In this document: one piece after another, positions 34,606 to 45,387 of the stretch
Layout of the letters: every line of letters starts with the position of its first letter
How positions within the stretch are numbered: position 1 is the stretch's first letter
Origin: Gloeophyllum trabeum ATCC 11539
Lineage: Eukaryota; Basidiomycota; Agaricomycetes; Gloeophyllales; Gloeophyllaceae
Assembly (NCBI RefSeq): GCF_000344685.1
Contig: NW_006920416.1
Span: 9,138 to 73,137, forward strand
DNA: 64,000 nucleotides
Reading direction: 5' to 3'
Translations under genes and position numbers: made by a program
The notes under the pieces: generated by a model
Told to the model about the DNA's origin: nothing
The model's database searches: none
Seen by the model: only the letters and a program-made list of their open reading frames with translations

Positions 34606-36585
34606 CTAGGGCCATATAATGAACATGACGGGTGGATAAGTTCTGGATAAGTTCATATAACCGACATAATCTCATACAAGAGAACACCAAAGTCATAAGT
34701 CAATGTAATTTGGTACATATATACAATCTGATCATGGACATTTGTAGTAGATACATTCTACATACATAACCTTTGCCACAAGTCCCGACAGAGTCCGGTC
34801 CTTGTGTCCTGCTATCCCTTCTACCAGTTGTCGCGACTACTTCTCGGGCATGACTGCAGGGCTTATCAGGTGTCGACAGTGGGGCAGTAGCTACGGCCGC
34901 ACTCCCATGTTCTCGTGCATCCCGTTATACCATTATACATTCATGGACCCAGATCGGCACTGTTTGTGACCATCAGTATAGCTCACGTACTAGAAGATGT
35001 CAGCTGTGGGGTGCTCGCAACGCCAGCCATGGTGGTCATACATCGCCTCCGCCAGCCAAGGCTGGAGTTTGCCTGCACCCCAACACTCGCTCGTAGCGCG
35101 CAGAAAGCCTTGGTCAGTGGTATTGAGTGAGTGTGGAAAAGGTAAACGAGACTTACTCGTATCAAACGTCTCGAACCAGATGCATATCCCTTCTCTGATG
35201 TATCTACATCCTGTCTGTCGTCAGACTGAGCTTTCGGTCAATACGGGCGAATGAGCGACGATGAAGTTGGCGTCGTTGCGCTCGAAGACAGGCTGCTCAT
35301 GTGACCAGCCAACGCGACACGAGCATGTTGAAGAGTTGTACGACGAGCGTGCAGGTATATGGATATGGCGGGAGCCTGATGTGGGCGTTTGAAAGATGTC
35401 GTGCTCGTCGCCGTGGATGATAGAGCCGGAGACGTGGCTGCGCGTGCGTTCTCATCGTGGTGCCGTTACTTTGCAGCGGAAGCCTGGCCTTGCACAGGAA
35501 CACGACTATTCGATGTCGAAGCTATCCAGATATTGCCGATTGTCCTAGCGTAGCCAGGAAATGCACCGTGCATAGGGGAGAGAGCACAGACGAGAGGGCG
35601 CCCAGCACACAATAGCCTGAGATCCAGCTTGCGGAGAGAGGCTTCGAACCTCCGTTACTTCGGGTTTGAATGCGCCGACGCGGTCACGTGAGTTTGTTGA
35701 TACCGTGTTTTCAAGCTCCGACCGAATCTACTTCAACAGTCCTCGCGAGTCGCGACTTCCCTCATTCGTTCTTCCCTCTCTCTCACCGTCTCCATCCAGT
35801 TCTTCTTGTGTGCCCAAACAGCTGTGCTCTTCTCGGGGGTATCGCCTTTCAGCGCCGCACGACTATGGTGCTGCCTTCGTAACCTGAGCCACGGTAAGTC
35901 ACTTGTAGCTGTTCGCTGGCGCTGGCTTTCGCCGACATTGATTTATATGGCACATTTTCAGTGTGCATATAATAACGCGTTCGCGGACGAGTTCGGCGAA
36001 CCTGTTAGCCACATGAGGAGAGGCCCCGCCAGCGCCGTTGTCTGTGCCGGGGCGTATGCCACACGGCAATCTTACTTAGCAGAAAAGACAGCAAAAACTG
36101 GGGAAATCAACGGTAGGTATGAACATATTACTTTGCCGCATCACTGAATAGTGTACATTATGTAATATGCAGCGTAGTTTTAATGAATATACCCGACCCA
36201 GTATCAATGACTAACTATGCTCGTGGTGGCATGACACTGCCAGTAGTACACTGTTACCAGTGGCATGAATTGGGGGGAGAGGGGAGGGGCGCATCCGAAT
36301 AAATATCAGGATGCTCAAGCTGTGGCACAAACAGCTGTGATTACTCACCACACTTTCCACCAACCACCCAATGAGTTCAATCTCACGGACCAGCACTATC
36401 ATAATTGATAGTTTTATCAGTTTTGAATGCATTCTATCATAAGCAGGGGTGTCTGTGTAGCCAGAGCCACAAAACTTCGCCACGTGCACCGTGTAGTGGC
36501 TTGCACGTGCCTCCGACGTTCGTGTTCGCGGTTCGCGAACGCGTTCGGCGGTGTGACCTCCCAGTGGGGTCGACTTTCTGAAAAG
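34606..36585. other. AT-rich arm of element C, then unassigned DNA
   Basis: At 35957-36112 a plus-strand frame bounded by TTTTCAG and GTAGGT (FADEFGEPVSHMRRGPAS...) could be an exon of an unrecognised gene, but I cannot extend it. Nothing else is supportable. Confidence 0.3.
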
Positions 36586-36962
36586 TTATGGGTTTCTGCA
36601 GACTATGGGTTACCAGAACGTGTGACATTGTGTGACTACCTAGTACGCGTGACAGACAGCCTATCCGGTATAGGCCGGACGTCGTTTATGACACCGTTTA
36701 GATACGGAATCTTGAGTCTGGTATGGGTTATCTTCTGAAATACCACGAGAACCAAAAAATTAAGGGTCCAGATGGTCCAGATTCTCGTGAGAAGGAGACC
36801 TGTACCTTCCTAATATAGGTTGTTTTATGGGTTATGACCCTTCAAAAAGCTATGGGTGATGGGATACGGCAGACTTATGGGTTTTTACTATCTACCATGT
36901 CGGTGGAAGCCAAAAACCTATGGGTTATTACAGGTTATGGGTTATGACAGGTATGGGTTAAA
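36586..36962 (+). repeat. Cluster of TATGGGT(T) repeats
   Basis: Nine copies of TATGGGT, most as TATGGGTTA, all on the plus strand, occur at about 36586, 36603, 36723, 36827, 36851, 36877, 36921, 36937 and 36953. Spacing is irregular. They may be transposase-binding subterminal repeats. Confidence 0.65.
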
Positions 36963-37796
36963 CAGAGTCGACTGTATTTTGACCAGTAGAATCTCTGGTA
37001 GGAAGAGCAACGATACCTGTGTTCCACCGATTGCGCTGAGTCAGCTTGTCCCGCTGGATCGGCACACTTGCAGTGAGCCCCTTGTGCATCCAAGCACGAT
37101 ACATGGAGGCTATATCACACAGCCGTCGTTGCCGGCGAACTCGCTGCTTCTACGGTATCACGTCCCTACTTCAAGCACATCTACAAAGCCCGGAGGTCGG
37201 GCCCGTACCCAGGCGGGTGGCGATATCGGAACTGGCAGGGCCCCGCGGTGTGGGTGCACCGATCCGCCATTGTTCTGCAGCAATTAATCGCACCCGGCCT
37301 TGGCGGGCGCGCAGATTACACCGGCGTACGATGAGTGCACGGCACGCGCGCCTGTCTGCGTACGACCGTACGCATCCCCCTTCCATATCGCTTGTCTCTT
37401 GCGTTACCCCCCCCCCCCCCCATCACCTCTTGTCTCGACGCAATGGTGCGCCCACCTTGGTGCTTGCGTCTCTGTTCGCAGGCTCGATCCGGAGCGCGAG
37501 ACGGACAGTGACTATCAGTGTCACGAGTTGCTTGTGTGTGTGTGTATCCGGCGCCGACGTCCACTCGGCCAGTCCGCGGGCGGCGGGCACGTCATTCGCC
37601 CTCGCACCGCGCGTCCATTCCGGGGGGACAGGAGGAAAAGGAAAAGGAAAAGGCGTCTTGCCTTGTTATCGTGCGTGGTATATCCGTGGATTGGACTTGT
37701 CGTCGCACGACGCGGCGCTCCCACGCGCGTCCGTCCGTCAGTGAGCCTCCCGCGCCGGGTAGGGCGATAAACCCGACGCCATTCGGGTTTACGCGC
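36963..37796. other. GC-rich unassigned DNA
   Basis: Overlapping open frames (37046-37744 and others) reflect GC content; I see no motif or consistent splice structure. A run of C lies near 37407. Confidence 0.3.
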
Positions 37797-38390
37797 GAAG
37801 AGCGCTAACGCCGGCAGTGGGGACAGGACGCTGAACGCGAGTTGGTTTGGTGATAGAGGCGTGTCGTATCCCCCGGCGTGCAGGCGAGATCGGACCTGGG
37901 CACCAGGCTTGGGACACGCGGAGCGACACGTTGTAGTTATTTACTAGATCGTTGCCAGGAACGGTTCGAGGGTGTTCACCCCACCGACTTGATTGCGAGA
38001 GGACAGTGAGAGGTATGGCGGGCAGAGGGACGCACCGGAGACGGACGGGGGTGTCTTTCACGGTGTGTGAGTAGGAGAGTCAGTCTGGTGGACGTAAATC
38101 ACGCCTATATGCGGCTTATGGCGGGAGCAGGGGGTCGATCTGTCGGGAGACTCGGAATGTGGGCAGTATGAAAGAGATGAACAATGTTGCTATGAAAGAA
38201 CTTCCTTGGAGATGTCTGGCGATGCAACGTTCGGGACTTGTTACGGCGCACCCGCCCGTTGCTGTCCACCTCAGTCCGAGTTCGACTTCACCCAGGTTAC
38301 CGGCACCGCGGCAAGTTTCGAAGCAGCAGGAAGGAAATGCCGGGGCATACCCTTCGATACCTATAACTGGCTCAGCCACCCGCGGAGGCG

Positions 38391-38675
38391 CACTGGGTGC
38401 AATTCCCATATTGAGCCACTGAGAAAGTGTGAAAGAAACCGGTCAAAGGTCAAATTTTGTTCATAGTGTTGCCTTGCAAAACATATGAAAGTTCAATGAA
38501 TAGTGCTGAACAAAGAACATATCCTGTGTCACAATCAGATTTTTGCACACTCAAAAGTAGTATTATTCTAATTCGGTTCACTGATTGTGCAATGGACAAT
38601 CATGAAAAAGGTTTGACCTTTGACCCGTTAATTTCACAGTTTTCTGCATGCTCAATATGGGTGATGTACCCAGTG
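38391..38675. mobile_element. 285-bp CACTG-ended MITE with GCG target duplication
   Basis: The left end CACTGGGTGCAATTCCCATA and the inverted right end CACTGGGTACATCACCCATA are followed by TTGAGC in both and by GAAA..TGTGAAA. Flanks are GCG at 38388-38390 and 38676-38678. The paralogous block at 17306-17313 reads GAGGCGACC without the insertion. CACTR ends plus a 3-bp duplication fit a non-autonomous EnSpm/CACTA element. It carries no coding capacity. Confidence 0.8.
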
Positions 38676-38856
38676 GCGATCACATAGCGGATACGGGATG
38701 TGGCATCGAATCGTAGATGTCAGGCACGAACGGGTTGCCACCCACCCGGGCCACGACGTACACGGGAAGGAACCGTGTTTTCAGGAAGCCGCATGGCTGT
38801 TACCGCTTGTAGCAGAGAAGACGTCAGAGCCTGCGCGGCGAGCCACGTCAGAAATA

Positions 38857-39200
38857 TATAAAAGGCAGCCTGCGGCTCACAGTGCTCGCCAATCCGCCCT
38901 CCACACTCGTATCGCCTTCGGACAAGCACGCCGTGCCCTCTCACCCGCACTCGCCTCGGTCGCAACAATGTAAGGCTGCCATCGCGAGTCTCAGTGCGCG
39001 GAGTGGACTTACCTGTTTCCAAGACGCTCCCGCCCGACCCGTCGATTTCCGCCCCCGCGCGAAGATTACAGGCCTCCTCCCCGCGTGCAGATCCCCGTCG
39101 CGCCGCGCGCTGTGCCTCCGCGAGGTGTGGCTAGGCCTCACGACGCCCGACTTAGAGGACTGGGAAGAGGCGCGTATGCCGGACAAGGAGCCCTGGCACG
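38857..39200 (+). pseudogene. Split-start unit 12 (RRLQTS type), start codon not restored
   Basis: TATAAAAGG lies at 38857-38865 and AT at 38968-38969. The intron is 38970-39023 (54 bp, donor GTAAGG, branch GACTTACC, acceptor CCAAG). The next base is A, so ATG is not formed. GAAGATTACAGGCCTCC of the RRLQTS core follows, then EVWLGLTTPDLEDWEEAR as in unit 6. A dead paralogue of unit 6. Confidence 0.35.
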
Positions 39201-41218
39201 GCGTCCTGGAAGCTCCTGTACGCGCCAGCATCCTGGTCTCCTCTGCCTGTGCGGAGCCACTTCACCCGCAGAATCTCCTACTCAAGTCGGATGGTCGCGA
39301 TGCACGAAAGACACACATCGAGCCGTCAAACACGAGGTACACGTGCTGTGGTATTCGCCAGCCTCGCGAACGTGCAGCGACCGGTGTACGTCGCTGGTAT
39401 AATCTCTGCGAGAACGAGGAATCCAGTGTTACAAGATCAGAGCAAATGGATGCATTCTCCACTCGCCACCTATCCGACTCCCCATCCCAACCTCCTCCCA
39501 CCTCCCCCACCGGGCGTCCCTCAGCGGGTGCTGAGCGGCGCTCGGTGATGGATGTGTCGATGGGAAGACCATAACAGATGCGTGCTTTGAGAGTTTGACC
39601 AAGCTTCTGGTATGATAGGACAGTGTCATTGCTGCCCGAGCCAGAGTTGCATGAACAAGACGGGGAGCATGCTGGAGCGAACTCGACGGATTATTGAGTC
39701 AAGTAGAGAAGAAAGGTTCATAACGAGTCCATGGGTAATGGATCTCGCTCAGATGTGAAATATCCAGCCTCGGGAATAAAGCGGCCTCCTCTCGACCCTG
39801 TACTCCGCGCGCGCAGACACTCGGTCAGTGCAGTCCACGCGTTCCAGTCATGTAAACGCAGATTAGCGTCCATTCATCTCCACGGGAAGAGTGCAAAAAG
39901 GATAAGTATGCGAGTATCCGGTACACGTCAGCTCACCGATGACGCACTGCATCTCCTCGAAGCGCCGACGGTCCTCCATTCAAGTCCACGCGTGACGGGA
40001 GCGTCGGTAAGAATGGGTCAACATAGAATAAGTGGATGCAGTGGCCAAGTAAGGAAGGCAGGGCATTGGACGGTGTAAACTGTATTCCGGATAGAGTCGC
40101 ATGGCAGCAGTCGACGCACCACCATGTACACGGCAGATACGTTCCTTAGGCCTCTACCAGCTTACGCGAGGTTATACTGGGAGCCCAAACCACATTCTCT
40201 GGGTGAAATATGGGGCGAGGGAGACGGACCAAGAAGGACATTGTATGAGAGAACGTCCAGAAGTAGATAGGCGGAGGACCTGGGCGGCGGAAACAAACAG
40301 AACTCGATATGAGTAAGCCAAAGTCAACAAAGAAAATTGTGCCCGGAAAGTCCACCGGAGAGAGAGGCGAGAAACGTGAGAAGGCTGTTGCAGCCAAAGG
40401 CAAGGAGAGACCGTAGGATGACCATAATGGTGAATCGGAGGGTTATGACGTTGCGACAGTCCAGAAGAATGCGTGTTAGTGACGAGGAGTGAACCAGAGT
40501 TACGAGCACGACTTCTGGAGTAGTACAACGTCCTGTAGACGCTCGGTCGCTTGAGAAACGTTGGACAGCCAGGAAGATGACGGGGGTTGGATTACGACAA
40601 GTATTCGCGGCGACGAGGCAAACAGAGACAAGCGTGTCCCACTGAAACCATGCTCTGAGTGAGACGTAGCGGGACAAACTGCTTGCCCGAGGAGTCAACG
40701 CAGACGAACGTACCAACTGCTTGCCCATACCGCGCCCCAGCCTGCTCGCCTCCGCTCTGCACCAACGCCGAGCTTTGCCATTGTGCATCTTCAATGCTAG
40801 ATATTGAACTATACGAGCTGGAGCAAGCTTCTTGCAGCTCTGCGATCTTCCTGACGCAATGTCGGAGAGGCGGTGACCACTCGTATAGGCGCTAGCACCC
40901 GTGGTGCCATATGGTGGTCTGACGCACTAAATGTCACGGCATTGGCACTGTACCTCGAGTTCAGCGTATGGACAGGTGGCGAGGATAATTCATCCACTCT
41001 TTGCCCCACGTAGGACATCTCGTTCAACGTGCATCATCTCCCCTCATCTCGGACTGGACATAATTACACTCACGGCGTAATCATCTGCTGATGACGCATA
41101 CCGATTTTCGTGGACGATCACGCGGTGAGGGTAACGTATTCTGCCCCTGAATGCCACGCATCCATGCCTAAAACAGTAGAATGATTTCGTGAGAAGATGA
41201 CTTACACGACAGCAATGT
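39201..41218. other. Repeat DNA including the inverted copy of 18.8-19.5 kb
   Basis: The unit 3' end lies at about 39510-39560. 39840-40640 matches 18830-19520 on the opposite strand. 40970-41130 has faint traces of the RFQ module. No gene is supported. Confidence 0.4.
39840..40640 (+). repeat. Inverted copy of 18830-19520
   Basis: See the partner segment. In copy 1 it follows the 16.6-18.2 kb block directly; here it follows the partner block in reversed orientation, placing an inversion breakpoint near 39.6-39.8 kb. Confidence 0.6.
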
Positions 41219-41410
41219 GGCCTCCGATCTCGGGGATGAACGAATTGTGCTCACTGGGGACAGGATTGTGGCATTGAAGCACGAAATAGGGTCGTGGTCG
41301 TTGGGAGGCGGCATAAGGATTGCCTTTTGGGGCAGAGTAGAAGGTGACGGAACATACGCGAGGTAGCCGGTTCCTGTGGCAAATATCCGGCGGAGCCACA
41401 TCAGAAAAGA

Positions 41411-41419
41411 TATAAAAGG
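41411..41419 (+). promoter_or_regulatory. TATA box of split-start unit 13
   Basis: TATAAAAGG lies 182 bp before the AT; without the 36-bp leader duplication the distance would be 146 bp, within the family range. Confidence 0.45.
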
Positions 41420-41467
41420 TGGGCGAGATAGCGGGTAGAGACCCAACAATCGCACCCCACGCGTCGT

Positions 41468-41539
41468 CCAACGCGTCTATCCTCTCGCCGCTGAGTATAT
41501 CACCCAACGCGTCTATCCTCTCGCCGCTGAGTATATCAC
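41468..41539. repeat. Tandem duplication of 36 bp in the unit 13 leader
   Basis: 41468-41503 and 41504-41539 both read CCAACGCGTCTATCCTCTCG and onward identically. Unit 10 has one copy. Confidence 0.9.
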
Positions 41540-41592
41540 CGCGAACAGTGTATAGCACTCCACGCCTCAAAGAAGGAGAGGTATTCACAACG

Positions 41593-41957
41593 ATGTGAGT
41601 CTGCTCCTGTGCTCGTCATGCACGAAGTGGACTCACCTGCTGTCCAGGACACGTCCGCCGGGCCCCCAGATTCTCAACTGCATCCGAAGATTACAGATCT
41701 CCTGCTCCTTCTGCACTCACCATGTCGTACAGCCCGCACCCGCCGAAGTGTGGTTGGCCACGGCCATTTTCACTCACTGCACTGGGGACGAAGCTGCGCG
41801 AGGCCCGTGCCACTGCTTGCCGCATGCTCCAGCTCCATCTCCCTACCCTATGCATATCAGAGCCGCGTCACCTCCTGATCCTACTCACCACTCCGAGGCC
41901 AGTGACGTCTGTAATCCCTTCGGTCGCTGGATCAACAGCCGGAGGAAAGTTTCATAG
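41593..41957 (+). CDS. Split-start unit 13: intact RRLQTS-type member, 103-residue hypothetical protein
   Basis: TATAAAAGG lies at 41411-41419 and AT at 41593-41594. The intron is 41595-41647 (53 bp, donor GTGAGT, branch-like GACTCACC, acceptor TCCAG) and exon 2 is 41648-41957. AT+G restores ATG and the frame is open for 103 codons. It contains IRRLQISCSFCTHH, PAEVWLATAIFTHC and a C-terminus FGRWINSRRKVS. The Cys/His content suggests a metal site, but I recognise no domain. Unit 10 is its truncated paralogue. In unspliced RNA the ATG is followed by TGA. Confidence 0.4.
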
Positions 41958-43189
41958 CACTCGCGGGCTCGCGCGCGTGCAGCGTTCCCTGAGGTGTCGT
42001 GGACAGCGAATTGACATCGCTATACTTCTCTATGAGGACAAATCAAACAAAGTGAAGGATGGGGCACTGATTTATTCACCACGGCCATCCGCCATTCGTT
42101 CCCATCCCAACGCCGTACCCCACCCCCTCGACACCTCTCTCGCAGAGCACCATCAGGCAGATGCTAGGCGGTGCTCGGTGATAGATGTGTCGAAGGGGTT
42201 TCAGAGGTTCAGAATGTATCTATCCCCGACGAATCTCAAGGGTAAGAGACTGAGTACACGAAGATTCAAACAGCCACAGCCCCCAACCACAGCTGATGAT
42301 GTCGCCATCAGTAGACGCTTTCGTTGCCCCGACCTGAACACAAACGTTCCTCACTATAGCCCGCTCGGCCTGTTTATTTTCCAAATCTCTGCGCCGTTTG
42401 CCGTACTCGCGCGCATACAGTCCTCGATGTCGACCCGATGTACAACTGTGGTTGTCTATACCCTTGATCTCATCATTGCTTGGGACATCGCTCCGTACTG
42501 ATTCGCGAGCGTTGGTGCTACTGCATTTCGCGCTGCGGCTGCGCGATACCGTGGCTTTTCCTCCGCTAGAGAGGGGGAATGGAGAGGGTGTGAGCGAGAG
42601 TAGTGCGGTTACATTCTGTTGGCATCACAGGCTTTGGGGTACGTCCGCTCTCGTCGTTCTCTTTCTCTTCCCGTGAATTCCTTCCCCGGCCACGTCCCAC
42701 AAATTCACCGCGCCGTTGGATCTAAATGCACTTATTCATCGTGCTGAGACCGTCCAACCGCCTTACTTCTCCGTCACGCTACCCGTTTCGGAGCTCTCCT
42801 GTTCATCGGTTTGCTTCCAACTCGTTCTCTCGGACCGCTCTGTTTCGAAATTTTTCCTTCCGAAGAGGCTCTTGCGTATATTATCTTCTTGCACTCTTGC
42901 TACTTCATAGTCAGGTATCAGGACTAGACATTAAACTACTCGGTCTTCTGTACGTGATCCTTTTGGCTGGTCGTTTCCTTCCTCCTCACTTTCTACATAC
43001 TCTTCCGTAGTAGAGGTGGTATGCGGCGCTATGTGCGCACCACATGGTCCGGCTAATCAGGGTCAATGGTTATGGAGTGCTTTCACGGCCGGTAGGTCCG
43101 CTCCCTCTGCATGATACACCCCTTTCCCTGCCCCCAGATCTTTTGTACACCGCCGCTCGGCCCGTGATAGGAGTGCTCGACCCAGTTGT
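41958..43189. other. Unit 13 downstream part and CT-rich stretch
   Basis: It matches 28923-29761. Near 43025-43035 it holds the empty site of the TA-flanked MITE. No gene is supported. Confidence 0.45.
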
Positions 43190-43661
43190 GAAAGTCCTGA
43201 ATACCTCCGCAGCTTGGTCTAGCACTGATATCGCACGGATGGCCAGACGGCGAGAACACTATAGTCCTGCCCGGTCTCAGAGTCTGAGCCACCGAGCACA
43301 GTTGTCGCCGCGTCTGCGCAACTGGCCCCTTTTTGACACACTCTGCGATGCGCCACTCAGCGCTGTCGACGCCGTTGTTGCCACCGCGGCGTGGTCACCC
43401 ACTGGTATCGCGCGCCGATTCCAGTGGATGGCCAGGCAGCGAGGACAATATAGACATGTACAGTCTCAGAGAGCGAACCATGGAGAGCAGCTGTCGTCGC
43501 GTTCGCGCAACTGCCCTCTTTTGGCCGCACTCTACGCTAAGCGGATGAGCGCTGTCAGAGCCGTTGATGCTATCGCGGCGTGGTCACCCACTGGTATCGC
43601 GCGCCGATTCCAGTGGATGGCCAGGCAGCGAGGACAATATAGACGCGTAGTCTCAGAGTGA
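43190..43661 (+). repeat. Tandem RFQWMARQRG module, three units in one open frame
   Basis: Units begin near 43214, 43391 and 43580 (spacing 177 and 189 bp). Units 2 and 3 share AAWSPTGIARRFQWMARQRG exactly; unit 1 lacks the CGATTCCAGTG core. One frame of 205 codons (43044-43661) runs through all three, while the partner array at 30.8 kb is interrupted. Whether it is translated is unknown. Confidence 0.6.
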
Positions 43662-44110
43662 GAGCGGCGAGAGGTGGTGTTAGCTGAATTCGCTTTGTTT
43701 GCATCTTTTATAGCACTGGGGTCGCGAACCTCAGCGCGCGCCACAGGAGTGCTTGGGCCCGTGGTCGAAGCGCAAAGGCCAGCGCGGTTTCGGAGGACTA
43801 TGGCGGTGGTCAATGCTCGCCACGGCACAAAGAGAAAGCCCGGTGTCTTTGTGGTGAGGCCGGGAGCGTTGAGTGTATCGGGTTAATGCGGAATATTGTC
43901 TCGCGTCCGACATTGACACATTGCTGCAGACGACAAAGGGATGTTGCACTGTCAGGCGTGCTATGACTTCCTTGATACAACCCAAAACCGATGTCATGGG
44001 TAAGACCCTTATTGGGATGAGACAAAGAGTGCAGGCCAAGGCCTAAGTGTGTGAGGCACGCGGCGACCGAAGCGGCACTCTGTGGCGTTTGTATGGTCTT
44101 TCAGGAAGTG
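43662..44110. other. Upstream region of unit 14
   Basis: It is paralogous to 31030-31480. No gene is seen. Confidence 0.4.
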
Positions 44111-44444
44111 TATAAAAGGAGGAACTGCACAAGCTATGGAATCCCACCGCTTCATCTCCAACTTCGCATCTTACAGTCGTATACATCGCACGTCAACGCA
44201 GACTCGCTGCACAGTCCATACCGATCCCAACCGTATTTCTGCGCCCCCCACCTGACCGAAGACATGTGAGTCTTTGTTAGTCCCCTGTACACGTGTGCAG
44301 CTGACTTACTCGGTCTCTAGGAGTCTCCAACCAGCTATGGGACAGCAACACACCCGCACACTCCTCCGATTCCAGTGGACGGCCAACCTCCCGGGACCGA
44401 CTCTCCGCAGTCTGGTCACGAACTCCGGACGCGCCCGGCGCTAG
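44111..44444 (+). CDS. Split-start unit 14 (RFQW type), 41-residue hypothetical product
   Basis: TATAAAAGG lies at 44111-44119 and AT at 44264-44265. The intron is 44266-44320 (55 bp, donor GTGAGT, branch GACTTACT, acceptor CTCTAG) and exon 2 is 44321-44444. ATG is restored and the frame contains LLRFQWTANLPGPTLRSL, closest to units 9 and 11. It stops after 41 codons. Confidence 0.35.
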
Positions 44445-45387
44445 AGATCGTCCACGTGAGGCGGTACGCGCACTACTGAGGGACGACGAGAGAGTTCTGC
44501 CTGGGTCGCGCATTCGCCTGGATCTCGAGGGCCGACAGTCCCCATCTGCCGTTGTATGCGGTTGCGATGTGCCCGGTTAGACGGTTCCATGTCCACACTA
44601 GGCCGGCGGGCCGTGGTCGCGAGGACTCGGCGGACGTCTCCAACCAAGCTGGCGGTAGTGATGAAGGGACGGAACACGAAGAGGCCTAAGGTGGTGCTCA
44701 GTCTCACTGCAGGGACAAGCTGTATGCCCCATCCGGTCATACTCCTGCAATCACTCCTCACTTGGATGTGGAAGAGGCCATGGGTGCCGGGAGTCAATAC
44801 TCCCGTTCCCTGCGCACTCCCTTCACTGAATGTCTCCCAGTGCATGCTGGGCGGTGTTCAGTGATGGGAGTGTTGAGGGTATGCATCAGACTGGACATAC
44901 CAGCTGGTATATGGCCACTAGGGCACGGTAGGCAGCAAATGCTTACAATGGTCCATAGCAATATCTGTACTGAGTTGTAATGCACTATCTCTGCGGTCGG
45001 TAGCATCATAATTCAATGTGTATTCAGTTGGGTGGGTGCTTCTATCATGTTCACCTCACACCGAGCGTTCTCCGGAGCGCTGCGCAGTGACATGGGCATC
45101 GCGGACGGATGCGATCACGCGCGAGTCTCTTTCTTCGTGCACCACTGGGGAACCTGACTTCCGCTTCACCCAATACTCCGCTGCGAGCATCGGTAGTAAG
45201 CCCGTAGGACTGCAATGTTCTGCGAGGGATACTGGACCATGCTGTATCATCCCTCACGTAATATAGTCAAGTCTGTCACGTATGATGCCAGCCGGAGAGG
45301 TGTTCCGAGTCCGAGTCCGGATATTGTTCGTCAGAGCATCACCCAGTGGGCTGCGCTGTAGCAGATCCTTGCAGAGGAAGCAGAAAT
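44445..45387. other. Unit 14 downstream part
   Basis: It is paralogous to 31740-32720; the homology stops near 45387, exactly where the HNH remnant begins. Confidence 0.45.

Larger units (their letters stand above)
37797..39573. repeat. Duplicated block, copy 2 (partner 16610-18227)
   Basis: It has the same order as copy 1, with unit 12 in place of unit 6 and a 285-bp insertion at 38391-38675. Confidence 0.7.

Noticed and set aside
35632..35735. tRNA-like sequence on the minus strand (B-box GGTTCGAAGCC followed by CTCTCCGCA)
   Set aside because: The T-arm is good, but the 5' acceptor strand pairs at only 5 of 7 positions and no convincing D-arm or anticodon arm fits, so it is at best a tRNA remnant.
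37046..37770. Overlapping long open frames on the plus strand
   Set aside because: Two frames are open at once, the composition is GC- and Arg-rich, and no motif or splice structure is seen.
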